DNA of 64,000 nt from Acinetobacter chengduensis (lineage in GTDB: Bacteria; Pseudomonadota; Gammaproteobacteria; Pseudomonadales; Moraxellaceae), in NCBI RefSeq assembly GCF_003664645.1, contig NZ_RCHC01000014.1, positions 1 through 64,000 on the forward strand, in the 5' to 3' direction. Every line of letters starts with the position of its first letter. Within the stretch, counting starts at the first letter, position 1. Below are positions 25,618-34,562 of the stretch, piece after piece. The position numbers and the translations under genes were made by a program. The notes under the pieces are model-generated. The model made no database searches, was not told the origin of the DNA, and was given only the letters and a program-made list of their open reading frames with translations.

Positions 25618-26397
25618 ATGAACCAAAATTCAGTTGTTCAAATAGACTATGCATTGCCTTCCATTGCAATTATAAAAATCAATCGTCCTGAAGCTAAAAA
25701 TGCACTGAACACCCAAGTGCGCAAGTTGCTTGCAGAAGCCGTTGCTCAGCAAGTGGATAATGATGATATTCGCGTGATTGTATTGACAGGTGGTGATGAC
25801 GTTTTTGCTGCGGGTGCTGATTTAACCGAGCTTGCGGAAGCCAGTTCTATGGATCTGTATTTACGCCGTACTGAACGTTATTGGCAAACGATTGCCAATT
25901 GCCCCAAGCCGATTATTGCCGCTGTCAACGGCTTTGCACTGGGCGGTGGATGTGAACTCGCCATGCATGCAGACATAATTATTGCCGGTCAAAATGCTCA
26001 ATTTGGTCAACCAGAAATCAAAGTCGGCATTATGCCTGGTGCAGGTGGCACCCAGCGCTTAGTGCGTGCCGTTGGTAAGTTTCAAGCCATGCGCATGATC
26101 ATGACAGGATGTTTAGTTTCCGCAGAAGAAGCGTTTGCCATGGGCTTAGTATCTCAAGTTACAGACGATGCTGAGACCTTAAATACAGCATATAAAATGG
26201 CTCAACAAATTGCCAAACTGCCAGCTATTGCCCTTGAACAAATTAAAGAAGTGGTATTACTCAGTGAAGATGTGCCATTAAACGCAGGACTGTCACTTGA
26301 GCGTAAAGCTTTTCAGTTGCTATTTAGTACCGAAGATCAAAAAGAAGGCATGGCGGCATTTTTAGAGAAGCGCAAACCAAACTTTCAAGGTAAATAA
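25618..26397 (+). CDS. Enoyl-CoA hydratase (crotonase family)
   Basis: A 259-aa crotonase that adds water to an enoyl-CoA. It shows INRPEAKNALNTQVRKLL, FAAGADLTELAEA (oxyanion hole), VNGFALGGGCELAMHAD, the catalytic-Glu region FGQPEIKVGIMPGAGGTQRL and the end FLEKRKPNFQ. It may be the ring hydratase (BadK role) or the chain hydratase for the pimeloyl-CoA series (PaaF/DcaE role). The start at 25618 is preferred; the frame extends to a TTG at 25549, but operator site D lies inside that extension. First gene of a four-gene operon. Confidence 0.82.
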   Translation: MNQNSVVQIDYALPSIAIIKINRPEAKNALNTQVRKLLAEAVAQQVDNDDIRVIVLTGGDDVFAAGADLTELAEASSMDLYLRRTERYWQTIANCPKPIIAAVNGFALGGGCELAMHADIIIAGQNAQFGQPEIKVGIMPGAGGTQRLVRAVGKFQAMRMIMTGCLVSAEEAFAMGLVSQVTDDAETLNTAYKMAQQIAKLPAIALEQIKEVVLLSEDVPLNAGLSLERKAFQLLFSTEDQKEGMAAFLEKRKPNFQGK

Positions 26398-26452
26398 ATT
26401 GAGTTAGCTCGTTCTACTTCAACATGGTGGACAGCAGCTTATTGAGGTAAAC

Positions 26453-27973
26453 ATGGACAGATTAATCAACAACATTGGTGTGATTGGTGCAGGCATTATG
26501 GGCATTGGGATTGTGCAAATTGCAATTCAATCCAATCGTCAAGTTTATTTATACGATGCTCAGCAAGATGCTGCAAAAAAAGCATATGACAAACTCAATA
26601 CCACACTAAGCAGATTGGTCGAAAAAAATAAAATTTCCCAAACCGACTTAGAACAATCATTAGCGAATTTACATATTGTTGAAAATATTCAGGAATTGCA
26701 TATCTGTGATTTGGTAATTGAGGCCATTATAGAAAAATTAGACATCAAGCAAAGTTTAATGAAACAGCTCGAAGCTATTGTTCGTCCAGAATGTATCTTA
26801 GCGTCGAATACATCTTCCCTTTCAATTACTGAAATTGCAGCGCAATGTCAGCAACCAGATCGAGTAGTTGGTTATCACTTTTTCAATCCAGTGCCATTGA
26901 TGAAAGTAGTTGAAGTCATTCAAGGTCTGCATACCAACACTAAAATTATTGACCAACTCTCTGAACTCGCACGCAAGATGGGACATCGCCCCGTACGTAC
27001 CAAAGATACGCCGGGATTTATTATTAATCATGCAGGTCGTGCATATGGAACAGAAGCACTTAAAATTTTGAGTGAAAATGTTGCATCCGTTACTGAAATC
27101 GATCTCATTTTGAAAAAATCCTTAGGTTTTAAGATGGGACCTTTTGAACTTCTGGATCTGACTGGCTTAGATGTCTCCCATCCTGTCATGCTGTCAATTT
27201 ACAACCAATATTATCAAGAGCCACGCTATCGCCCGAATGTATTAACACAACAAATGCTCATTGGGAAAAAACTAGGCCGCAAAACAGGTGAAGGATTTTA
27301 TAAATACATTGATCAAGCCAAGCAAGAGATTGCAATTATTCCTAAGTACTCAGCACATCGTCATGATTTAAAAACAGTATGGCTTAGTACAGAATTTGAT
27401 GATGATCATAAAAAACTTAGCACTTATTTAACACAAAAAGGGATTCAAATTAATCTCAATGCTCAGCCCAATAATGAAGATTTAATTCTAATTGCCAATT
27501 ATGGCGATGACGCAACACATAGCGCACAACGTCTAGGCGTCAATCCTGAACAAGTTGTTTGTATTGATATGTTGGGTAATTTTGAGCAATGCCGCACCTT
27601 AATGCCTAGCCTGCTGACTCAGCCAAAAATGATTGAAGCTGCGCTGGATCTATTCAATCAGCCAAACTCCGAAACTATAGTGATTGAAGAAAGCTTAGGC
27701 TTTGTTTCACAACGTGTTCTTGCCATGGTGGTGAATTTGGCTTGCGATATGGCGCAACAGAAAATTGCCATAGTTGAAGATATCAATGCCGCAGTGAAAC
27801 TTGGACTTGGTTATCCATTTGGCCCGATTGAATGGGGCGATGTAATCGGCAAAGAAAAGATTTTAAAAGTTCTCGAGCGTATTTCAAGTATCAGTCATGA
27901 CCCACGTTATAGACCAAGTCCATGGTTACAAAGACGCTGCAAACTGAATCTATCACTCAACTATCAACGCTAA
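26453..27973 (+). CDS. 3-hydroxyacyl-CoA dehydrogenase (PaaH/DcaH type)
   Basis: Oxidises a 3-hydroxyacyl-CoA with NAD. The 506-aa protein has an N-terminal Rossmann fold (GVIGAGIMGIGI, 8-19), the signature YHFFNPVPLMKVVEVIQG, TKDTPGFIINHAGRAYGTEA and a second, repeated C-terminal domain (GFVSQRVLAMVVNLA, GYPFGPIEWGDVIG). This long form is typical of the PaaH/PaaC and DcaH enzymes that act on dicarboxylyl-CoA thioesters, which fits 3-hydroxypimelyl-CoA. It lies between the hydratase and the thiolase. Confidence 0.88.
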   Translation: MDRLINNIGVIGAGIMGIGIVQIAIQSNRQVYLYDAQQDAAKKAYDKLNTTLSRLVEKNKISQTDLEQSLANLHIVENIQELHICDLVIEAIIEKLDIKQSLMKQLEAIVRPECILASNTSSLSITEIAAQCQQPDRVVGYHFFNPVPLMKVVEVIQGLHTNTKIIDQLSELARKMGHRPVRTKDTPGFIINHAGRAYGTEALKILSENVASVTEIDLILKKSLGFKMGPFELLDLTGLDVSHPVMLSIYNQYYQEPRYRPNVLTQQMLIGKKLGRKTGEGFYKYIDQAKQEIAIIPKYSAHRHDLKTVWLSTEFDDDHKKLSTYLTQKGIQINLNAQPNNEDLILIANYGDDATHSAQRLGVNPEQVVCIDMLGNFEQCRTLMPSLLTQPKMIEAALDLFNQPNSETIVIEESLGFVSQRVLAMVVNLACDMAQQKIAIVEDINAAVKLGLGYPFGPIEWGDVIGKEKILKVLERISSISHDPRYRPSPWLQRRCKLNLSLNYQR

Positions 27974-28008
27974 ATTTTTAGATTAAAAAACTTCAAGGAA
28001 AGAATGTT

Positions 28009-29217
28009 ATGAATGCATATATATACGATGGCTTACGCACGCCAATTGGTCGCCATGCAGGTAGTCTTGCCAGTATCCGTCCAGATAATCTTGTGGCACA
28101 AGTGATTAAATCTTTAGTACAAAAAACGGGTATTGACGCCACTGATATTGAAGAAGTGATCTTGGGTAGCACCAATCAAGCGGGTGAAGATTGTCGAAAT
28201 GTAGCACGCAATGCTTTATTACTCGCAGAGCTGCCAGTTAGTGTCGCTGGTCAAACTGTCAATCGATTATGTGCTAGTGGTTTAGCAGCTGTTGTTGATG
28301 CAGCTCGCGCAATTCACTGTGGTGAAGGCAATCTATATATTGCTGGCGGTGTTGAAAATATGTCACGTGCACCCTATGTTTTAGCCAAAGCTGAATCAGC
28401 TTATAGCCGAGATATAAAAATGTTTGATACCACCATTGGCTCTCGTTTTCCAAATCCGGCATTAACAAAAATGTATGGTAATGACTCTATGCCTGAAACA
28501 GGTGACAATGTCGCTGAAGCTTTTGGAATTAGCCGTGAAGATTCAGATCGCTTTGCAGCAGCTTCTCAGGCCAAATATGAACAAGCCAAACAAGATGGTT
28601 TCTTCAAAGATGAAATTTTGACAATTGAAGTACCACAAGGTCGTAAAGCACCACCGAAAATTGTAGATGAAGACGAACATCCTCGCCCCTCATCAAACTT
28701 TGAAGCATTACAAAAACTCAAACCTTTATTTGAAGGCGGTGTAGTCACCGCTGGCAATGCATCTGGGGTCAATGATGGCGCAGCAGCATTACTCATTGGC
28801 AACGAAAGTGTTAAACAAAAGTATGGCTTACAACCACTGGCTAAAATTTTAGCTTCAGCTTCTTCGGGTATTGAGCCTCGTATTATGGGTGCTGGTCCAA
28901 TTGAAGCAATTAATAAAGCCTTAAAGCGTGCCAATATCAGCCTTGATGACATGGACATTATTGAAATTAATGAAGCCTTTGCACCACAAGTTTTATCTTG
29001 TCTGAAAGGTTTAAATGTTGCATTTGATGATCCAAGGGTAAATCCAAATGGTGGTGCAATCGCGATTGGTCATCCATTGGGTTGTTCGGGAGCACGCCTT
29101 GCATTAACTGTGGCGCGTGAGTTAAAACGCCGCAATAAAAAATATGCAGTGATCAGTTTATGTATTGGAGTTGGACAAGGTTTAGCGATGGTCATTGAAA
29201 ATACACAGCTAAGCTAA
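28009..29217 (+). CDS. 3-oxoacyl-CoA thiolase (PcaF/PaaJ type)
   Basis: Cleaves a 3-oxoacyl-CoA with CoA. The 402-aa protein has the nucleophile Cys88 in TVNRLCASGLAAVVDAARA, the His in GGAIAIGHPLGCSGAR and the second Cys in SLCIGVGQGLAM. Its start (YIYDGLRTPIGRHAGSL) resembles beta-ketoadipyl-CoA thiolases, so it likely splits 3-oxopimelyl-CoA to glutaryl-CoA and acetyl-CoA. A second, related thiolase (pcaF) lies at 47.4 kb. Confidence 0.88.
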   Translation: MNAYIYDGLRTPIGRHAGSLASIRPDNLVAQVIKSLVQKTGIDATDIEEVILGSTNQAGEDCRNVARNALLLAELPVSVAGQTVNRLCASGLAAVVDAARAIHCGEGNLYIAGGVENMSRAPYVLAKAESAYSRDIKMFDTTIGSRFPNPALTKMYGNDSMPETGDNVAEAFGISREDSDRFAAASQAKYEQAKQDGFFKDEILTIEVPQGRKAPPKIVDEDEHPRPSSNFEALQKLKPLFEGGVVTAGNASGVNDGAAALLIGNESVKQKYGLQPLAKILASASSGIEPRIMGAGPIEAINKALKRANISLDDMDIIEINEAFAPQVLSCLKGLNVAFDDPRVNPNGGAIAIGHPLGCSGARLALTVARELKRRNKKYAVISLCIGVGQGLAMVIENTQLS

Positions 29218-29252
29218 ATTGCATTAAATATGTGAAATTACAATTTTTATTG

Positions 29253-29269
29253 GTTCCGCTATACAGAAA
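29253..29269. promoter_or_regulatory. IclR-type operator, site E
   Basis: GTTCCGCTATACAGAAA, between the thiolase and iclR genes, 90 bp upstream of the iclR ATG. Confidence 0.55.
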
Positions 29270-29292
29270 CTTAGGCTTTAAAGCTTCAAAAA

Positions 29293-29309
29293 GTTTTGTA
29301 TAGCGAAAT
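29293..29309. promoter_or_regulatory. IclR-type operator, site F
   Basis: GTTTTGTATAGCGAAAT, 50 bp upstream of the iclR ATG. With site E it suggests autoregulation. Confidence 0.6.
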
Positions 29310-29358
29310 TTATTGTTATCATACATTGTGTATTGATTTAAAAAACAAATGGAACATC

Positions 29359-30213
29359 ATGAATCATCAAGATGAAATTGCTCTTGAGCAAACAGAAAAA
29401 AAAATAAATTTAGATGAAATTCGCCTTGATCCAATTTCACATATTCATCGCGAAAATAATCCGCAATTCATTGCGTCGCTTGCACGTGGCTTGGAAATTC
29501 TGCGTTGTTTTACCGCTACAACTCAAATTTTGGGCAACCAAGAATTGTCGCAATTAACAGGTTTACCAAAACCTACCATTGCACGTATTACCAATACCTT
29601 AGTTTCTTTGGGTTATTTGAAACAATTACCCAATTCAACAAAATACACCTTAGATACAGGTGTATTAGCACTCGGTTATGCTTCCCTTTCAAATATTTCT
29701 GCACGTATCCACGCTCGTCCTTATATGGAAGAAATGGCAAAGTATGCTCAGGCGCCTGTCGCAATGGCAACACGCGACCGTTTAAATATGCTGTATTTAG
29801 ATGTAGTACAGGCAGAATCGAATTTGACCATGCGTCGCCCGATTGGCTCAACCATTCCACTACACAATACTGCAATGGGACGTGCTTGCTTGGCTGCGCT
29901 ACCAGAAACTGAACGCGACTTCATTATGGAAGCTTTAGCTAAACGCCATCAAGATGATTGGCCTATGATAAAGCGCGGATTAGAACGTTCATTTCATGAT
30001 TACCAAAACTATGGCTACTGTTTGTCTTTAAGTGAATGGCATAAAGAAGTAAATTCAGTTGCAGTACCAATGGTACATCCCATCCATGGTTTATTGGTCT
30101 TTAACTGCGGAGCGCCAAGCTATTTGGTCAATCAAGAAAAGCTTGAAAATGAAATTGGGCCACGTCTGATCTATATGGTTCAAAATATTCAAGAAGCTTT
30201 AAACGCACTTTAA
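29359..30213 (+). CDS. IclR-family regulator of the island
   Basis: A 284-aa regulator with an N-terminal winged HTH (SLARGLEILRCFTATTQILG, QELSQLTGLPKPTIARITNTL) and a C-terminal IclR effector domain (RPIGSTIPLHNTAMGRACLAA, LSEWHKEVNSVAVPMVHP). This is the PcaR/PcaU/PobR branch by look. The ATG at 29359 with GGAAC upstream is chosen over a TTG at 29296, because site F would lie inside the longer frame. It is likely the regulator that binds sites A-F. The effector is unknown; a CoA ester or the free acid is likely. Confidence 0.86.
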   Translation: MNHQDEIALEQTEKKINLDEIRLDPISHIHRENNPQFIASLARGLEILRCFTATTQILGNQELSQLTGLPKPTIARITNTLVSLGYLKQLPNSTKYTLDTGVLALGYASLSNISARIHARPYMEEMAKYAQAPVAMATRDRLNMLYLDVVQAESNLTMRRPIGSTIPLHNTAMGRACLAALPETERDFIMEALAKRHQDDWPMIKRGLERSFHDYQNYGYCLSLSEWHKEVNSVAVPMVHPIHGLLVFNCGAPSYLVNQEKLENEIGPRLIYMVQNIQEALNAL

Positions 30214-30333
30214 AAAGATATTTTTTTATTCAGTCAAACATTCTCTTGAATAAAAAAACTAGTGCCTGTTAGTTTGCTTTGCCTCGGGTGGTACATCCCA
30301 AATCAGTTTTCTTAACTCAATAGTGATTCATTA

Positions 30334-30372
30334 AAAAAGCCAGTCTGTATTTATACAGACTGGCTTTTTATT
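30334..30372. terminator. Bidirectional terminator between iclR and etfA
   Basis: AAAAAGCCAGTCTGTA (30334-30349) pairs exactly with TACAGACTGGCTTTTT (30354-30369). It lies between the convergent iclR and etfA genes and serves both. Confidence 0.92.
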
Positions 30373-30389
30373 TTGGTTATCAAGTATCG

Positions 30390-31322
30390 TTAAATATGTG
30401 ACACCAATTCAGGAACAACAGTGTTCAAATCACCCACTAACCAGTAGTCAGCTACTGAGTTGATTGGCGCTTCTTCGTCTTTATTGATCGCAACGATCAC
30501 TTTAGATTCTTTCATACCTGCCAAGTGCTGAATCGCACCAGAGATGCCTACAGCGATGTACAAGTCAGGAGCAACGATTTTACCTGTTTGACCCACTTGC
30601 ATATCGTTTGGTACGAAACCAGCATCTACCGCAGCACGTGAAGCACCTTGCGCAGCACCAAGCTTGTCCGCTAATGGATCAAGAACAGTGTGATAGTTTT
30701 CACCTGAACCAACACCACGACCGCCTGAAACAACAATACGCGCAGCTGTTAATTCTGGACGTTCAGATTTCACGATTTCTTCAGAAACGAACTTAGAAAT
30801 ACCAGCATCACCAGTAGATGCAACAGTTTCAACTGCAGCAGAGCCTCCTTCGCTTGCAACAGCATCAAATGCAGTACCACGAACAGTCGCAACTACAACA
30901 GACTCGCCAGACTCTACAGTTGCAATCGCGTTGCCTGCATAGATTGGACGTTTGAAAGTTTTAGGACCTTCAACAGCAATGATGTCAGTGATCATGCTTA
31001 CGTCAAGTAGCGCAGCAGCACGTGGAAGTACGTTTTTGCCCGTTGTCGTAGAAGCAGCAAGGATGTGAGTGTAACCCGCACCGATAGAAGCAACTAATTT
31101 AGCAACGTTTTCAGCCAATTGATTAGCATAAGCAGCGTCGTCAGCAAGTAATACTTTGCTTACACCCGCAACTTTAGCTGCTTGGTCTGCAACTGCTTGA
31201 GCGCCTGAACCAGCTACTAATACAGTGATATCACCACCGATTTTTTGCGCTGCAGCAACAACGTTAAGAGTTGCACCATTTAGTGCTTTGTTGTCGTGCT
31301 CAGCGATAACTAAAATACTCAT
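30390..31322 (-). CDS. etfA: Electron transfer flavoprotein, alpha subunit
   Basis: The FAD-carrying subunit of ETF, 310 aa, which accepts electrons from acyl-CoA dehydrogenases and passes them to ETF-quinone oxidoreductase. The C-terminal FAD domain shows VVSGGRGVGSGENY, LGAAQGASRAAVDAGF, DMQVGQTGKIVAPDLYIAVG and GISGAIQHLAGM. It follows etfB by 18 bp. An ETF inside a catabolic island with three acyl-CoA dehydrogenases suggests a dedicated electron carrier; a housekeeping copy would normally exist elsewhere. Confidence 0.95.
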   Translation of the reverse strand: MSILVIAEHDNKALNGATLNVVAAAQKIGGDITVLVAGSGAQAVADQAAKVAGVSKVLLADDAAYANQLAENVAKLVASIGAGYTHILAASTTTGKNVLPRAAALLDVSMITDIIAVEGPKTFKRPIYAGNAIATVESGESVVVATVRGTAFDAVASEGGSAAVETVASTGDAGISKFVSEEIVKSERPELTAARIVVSGGRGVGSGENYHTVLDPLADKLGAAQGASRAAVDAGFVPNDMQVGQTGKIVAPDLYIAVGISGAIQHLAGMKESKVIVAINKDEEAPINSVADYWLVGDLNTVVPELVSHI

Positions 31323-31340
31323 GATTTTTATCCTTCTGTA

Positions 31341-32093
31341 TTAGATCACTTTCGCTTCGTTTTTCAATTTATCTACAAGCTCGTCTACAGACTTCACTTG
31401 TACGCCCGCTTTACGTTCTGCAGGAGCTTCAACTTTAACAGTTTTAAGCTTAGTTGCAGGTGAAACGCCATAATCAGCAGGTGACTTAGTATCAAGCGGC
31501 TTTTTACGCGCTTTCATGATGTTTGGAAGAGCAGCATAACGTGGCTCATTCAAACGTAAGTCAGTTGTGATGATTGCAGGAAGTGCAAGTTCAACAGTTT
31601 GTAAACCACCGTCGATTTCACGAGTCACTTGTACTTTGTCGCCTTCAACTTTAACTTCTGAAGCGAAAGTACCTTGGCCAGCACCTAAAAGCGCGCCAAG
31701 CATCTGACCAACTTGGTTAGAGTCGTCATCAATTGCTTGTTTACCAAGAAGGATCAATTGAGGTTGTTCAGCGTCTACAATACCTTTTAGGATTTTTGCA
31801 ACTTCAAGTGCACCTAACTGGCTGTCGTCAGCTTCAACAAGGATACCGCGGTCTGCACCAAGCGCCATAGAAGAACGGATTTGTTCTTGAGCTTCTTTAG
31901 GACCAATAGAAACAACAACGATTTCTGAAACAGTTCCTTTTTCTTTTAAACGAACCGCTTCTTCCACTGCGATTTCACAGAATGGGTTAATTGACATTTT
32001 AACGTTCGTTAAGTCAACACCACTGTTGTCCGGCTTAACGCGAACTTTAATGTTGGCATCAACCACACGTTTTACAGCAACAAGAGCCTTCAT
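31341..32093 (-). CDS. etfB: Electron transfer flavoprotein, beta subunit
   Basis: The AMP-binding subunit, 250 aa. It shows [39 protein letters not shown], the recognition-loop region [20 protein letters not shown] and [20 protein letters not shown]. The gene begins directly where the upstream MFS gene ends, so the order of transcription is MFS, etfB, etfA. Confidence 0.95.
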   Translation of the reverse strand: MKALVAVKRVVDANIKVRVKPDNSGVDLTNVKMSINPFCEIAVEEAVRLKEKGTVSEIVVVSIGPKEAQEQIRSSMALGADRGILVEADDSQLGALEVAKILKGIVDAEQPQLILLGKQAIDDDSNQVGQMLGALLGAGQGTFASEVKVEGDKVQVTREIDGGLQTVELALPAIITTDLRLNEPRYAALPNIMKARKKPLDTKSPADYGVSPATKLKTVKVEAPAERKAGVQVKSVDELVDKLKNEAKVI

Positions 32094-33452
32094 TTACACT
32101 TCCTCAGTTGTTAAATTAAAATTGGTTTTACTCTGTGCTTGGGCCATATCTGCACGTCTATGATTAATTAGCGATAATGCTACAGCGCCGATTAAACCAG
32201 CCAAAGCAATCACAAAGAAGTTTTGCTGAATGGGTAAATTTAGCGAAACAATAAAACCAATTAATAGCGGCGCGCCAATTGCACCTAAACGCCCTACGCC
32301 AGATGCCAGACCGATTCCCGTTGAGCGAATGACGTTTGGATAAAATTGACCGCAGTATGAATATGCAACGATTTGCGCACCTGTTGAACAAGCACCTACA
32401 ACCCCAATAATGAAATACAGCATGGTTGTCGACATAGGCAAAGTCATTAAATACAAAAAGGCACTGCCTATAGCATACATAATGACCAATACCCATTTAA
32501 TGTGGAAGCGATCTGCTAACCAACCACCGCCCACTGCACCAATAATTGCGCCAATATTCAATGCGACCACAAAAGTCAGTGCAGAACCCAATGAATAGCC
32601 TGACATTGCCATTAACTTAGTGAGCCAAGTGCTTAATGCATAAACCATAAACAGGCAGGTAAAAAATGCCACCCAAAACATCAGCGTACTAAAAGCTCGT
32701 CCATCACTGAATAACAGCCCTACTGTCGGTTTTAAATTATTATTTGGTGAACCATTAACAAAAACTGCATCCGCAGGGAATTGTGCTTGCGGTGCAATTT
32801 GCTCGGCAACCTTACGCAGTTCAGCCTGTTTATTATGCTTCACCAAATAAACCACAGATTCAGGCATAGATTTTAAAATAAAAGGTAGCAAAACAATCGG
32901 TACACCTGCAGCATAGAACACCACCTGCCAGCCATATTGCATAATAAACTGTTTACCCAAAACTGCCGCTAAAATTCCGCCTACGGCATACCCCGAAAAC
33001 ATTAATGAAGTCATGACATTACGTACTTTCTTAGGTGAATATTCCGTCATTTGAGCAACTACATTCGGCATTACACCGCCAATGCCTAATCCTGCAATAA
33101 ATCGTACGATACTGAATGTGACTGGGTCATCAGTTAAACCTGCTATCGCAGTAAAAGCACTGAATAAAAATACACAAATGGCAATGGTTAAACGGCGACC
33201 AATTTTATCGGCGAGACCACCAAAAAATATAGCCCCAATCATCATTCCAAATAGTGCTGAACTTGCCATAAAACCAGCGGTTGAAGCACTTACATTCAGT
33301 TGTTCCATAATCGAAGGTAAAGCTGCACCTGCAACAGAAATATCATATCCATCGATAATGATAATCAGCATGCACCACATTAAAACTTTGGCATGAAAAC
33401 CGTTGAATTTAGCTTCACTCGCTAAACTCTGGATATCGACTTGACTCATCAA
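32094..33452 (-). CDS. MFS transporter, aromatic/alicyclic acid:H+ symporter type
   Basis: An inner-membrane permease of 452 aa with twelve predicted helices, of the AAHS family (PcaK/BenK relatives). It shows CMLIIIIDGYDISVAGAALP in helix 1, the loop GGLADKIGRRLT and RFIAGLGIGGVMPNVVA. It is the first gene of the operon with etfBA. In this island it most likely imports cyclohexanecarboxylate or a related acid together with a proton; the substrate is inferred from the neighbours. Confidence 0.87.
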   Translation of the reverse strand: MMSQVDIQSLASEAKFNGFHAKVLMWCMLIIIIDGYDISVAGAALPSIMEQLNVSASTAGFMASSALFGMMIGAIFFGGLADKIGRRLTIAICVFLFSAFTAIAGLTDDPVTFSIVRFIAGLGIGGVMPNVVAQMTEYSPKKVRNVMTSLMFSGYAVGGILAAVLGKQFIMQYGWQVVFYAAGVPIVLLPFILKSMPESVVYLVKHNKQAELRKVAEQIAPQAQFPADAVFVNGSPNNNLKPTVGLLFSDGRAFSTLMFWVAFFTCLFMVYALSTWLTKLMAMSGYSLGSALTFVVALNIGAIIGAVGGGWLADRFHIKWVLVIMYAIGSAFLYLMTLPMSTTMLYFIIGVVGACSTGAQIVAYSYCGQFYPNVIRSTGIGLASGVGRLGAIGAPLLIGFIVSLNLPIQQNFFVIALAGLIGAVALSLINHRRADMAQAQSKTNFNLTTEEV

Positions 33453-33536
33453 TCAACTCCTTGATTGTTATTGTTGTTTTAGTTCACTACTGTTTTAAGC
33501 ATTCTGTCAGCCATACGCATCCGATTGCATTCTGGA

Positions 33537-33553
33537 GATTTCTAACAGAAATC
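33537..33553. promoter_or_regulatory. Palindrome upstream of the MFS-etfBA operon
   Basis: GATTTCT (33537-33543) and AGAAATC (33547-33553) are exact inverted repeats around AAC, 85 bp upstream of the MFS start. It differs from the IclR-type sites. Confidence 0.45.
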
Positions 33554-33679
33554 AAAAAACCGAACATGTTTATTAAACATCCAATTCAGATTAATAAATA
33601 TAATTTTTATGTCAATACCATTACATATATTTAAGTTTAAAACACTAATATATAGTGGTTGTTAATTTTATTTATATTT

Positions 33680-33709
33680 ATATGTTGACATATACTTGAT
33701 TCAACATAT
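33680..33709. promoter_or_regulatory. Inverted repeat upstream of the crotonase-marR operon
   Basis: ATATGTTGA (33680-33688) and TCAACATAT (33701-33709) are exact 9-bp inverted repeats 12 bp apart, 37 bp before the crotonase start. It is a plausible operator for the MarR regulator encoded just downstream. Confidence 0.6.
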
Positions 33710-33745
33710 GCTTTTCATAAGTCTAATTTACTAAGGAAATAGAAC

Positions 33746-34513
33746 ATGCCTGTTGAACTTCACTATGAAAATAATATTGCGATTATCCGATTGAATCGAC
33801 CTAAAGCTCGAAATGCACTAAATTCAGAAATGATTGAAAAATTGCAAGAAATTGTCTCTGAAATTTCAGAACTGAATCTGCGTGCAGCCATTTTTGTCGG
33901 TGAAGGCAAAGCCTTTTGCGCAGGTGCAGATATTACAGAATTACTGAATAAGACTCCTGTAGAACATTTGCATAAAATACAAATCGGTCAGGCCTTATTC
34001 CAACAGATAAATGAATTAAAATTTCCGACACTGGCCAGTATTCATAGCATGGCTTTAGGTGGTGGACTTGAATTGGCTTTGGCATGTACATTTCGAATAT
34101 GTAGCCCTACGGCCGGTCTTGGACTTCCTGAAATAAAACTCGGTTTGATTCCTGGCTATGGCGGAACACAACGTTTACCACGTTTAATTGGTGTATCAAA
34201 AGCACTTGAAATGGTTGTCAGCGGCAAAATTGTTTCTGCGGAAGAAGCTTATAATATCGGCTTAGTGAATCAAATTATTGAAATGCAAGATCCGATTGCA
34301 AGCGCAAAAGAATATCTAGATGCATTGGCAATACAATTTCCAGCTGCGATTCATCAAATAATGCAAGCCGTTCAATCTGCAACCGATTTAAATATCCATC
34401 AAGGGTTGGAATTGGAAGCAGAACTCTTTGTGGAGTGCACTCAAAGCGATGATGCTACTGAAGGTATACAGGCGTTTTTAGAAAAAAGGTCAGCGAATTT
34501 TTCTCAAAAATAG
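33746..34513 (+). CDS. Enoyl-CoA hydratase (crotonase family), second copy
   Basis: A 255-aa crotonase with LNRPKARNALNSEMIEKLQE, FCAGADITELLN, IHSMALGGGLELALAC, and LPEIKLGLIPGYGGTQRLPR including the catalytic Glu. The ending GIQAFLEKRSANFSQ resembles BadK, so it could be the cyclohex-1-ene-carboxyl-CoA hydratase or a crotonyl-CoA hydratase acting after GcdH. AAGGAAATAG precedes the ATG. It leads a rightward group with marR and a nitroreductase. Confidence 0.82.
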   Translation: MPVELHYENNIAIIRLNRPKARNALNSEMIEKLQEIVSEISELNLRAAIFVGEGKAFCAGADITELLNKTPVEHLHKIQIGQALFQQINELKFPTLASIHSMALGGGLELALACTFRICSPTAGLGLPEIKLGLIPGYGGTQRLPRLIGVSKALEMVVSGKIVSAEEAYNIGLVNQIIEMQDPIASAKEYLDALAIQFPAAIHQIMQAVQSATDLNIHQGLELEAELFVECTQSDDATEGIQAFLEKRSANFSQK

Positions 34514-34562
34514 CTGTACTAATATTCTAAGCCGATATACTAGCTGCAAATATCATTAGAAA

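Noticed and set aside
28566..28958. Open frame of 130 aa on the minus strand
   Set aside because: It lies fully inside the thiolase gene, is antisense to a well-conserved protein, and has low-complexity Ser/Ala composition typical of a shadow frame.
33746..34513. Crotonase considered as feruloyl-CoA hydratase/lyase
   Set aside because: No vanillin dehydrogenase or feruloyl-CoA synthetase lies nearby, and the motif set is that of ordinary enoyl-CoA hydratases.
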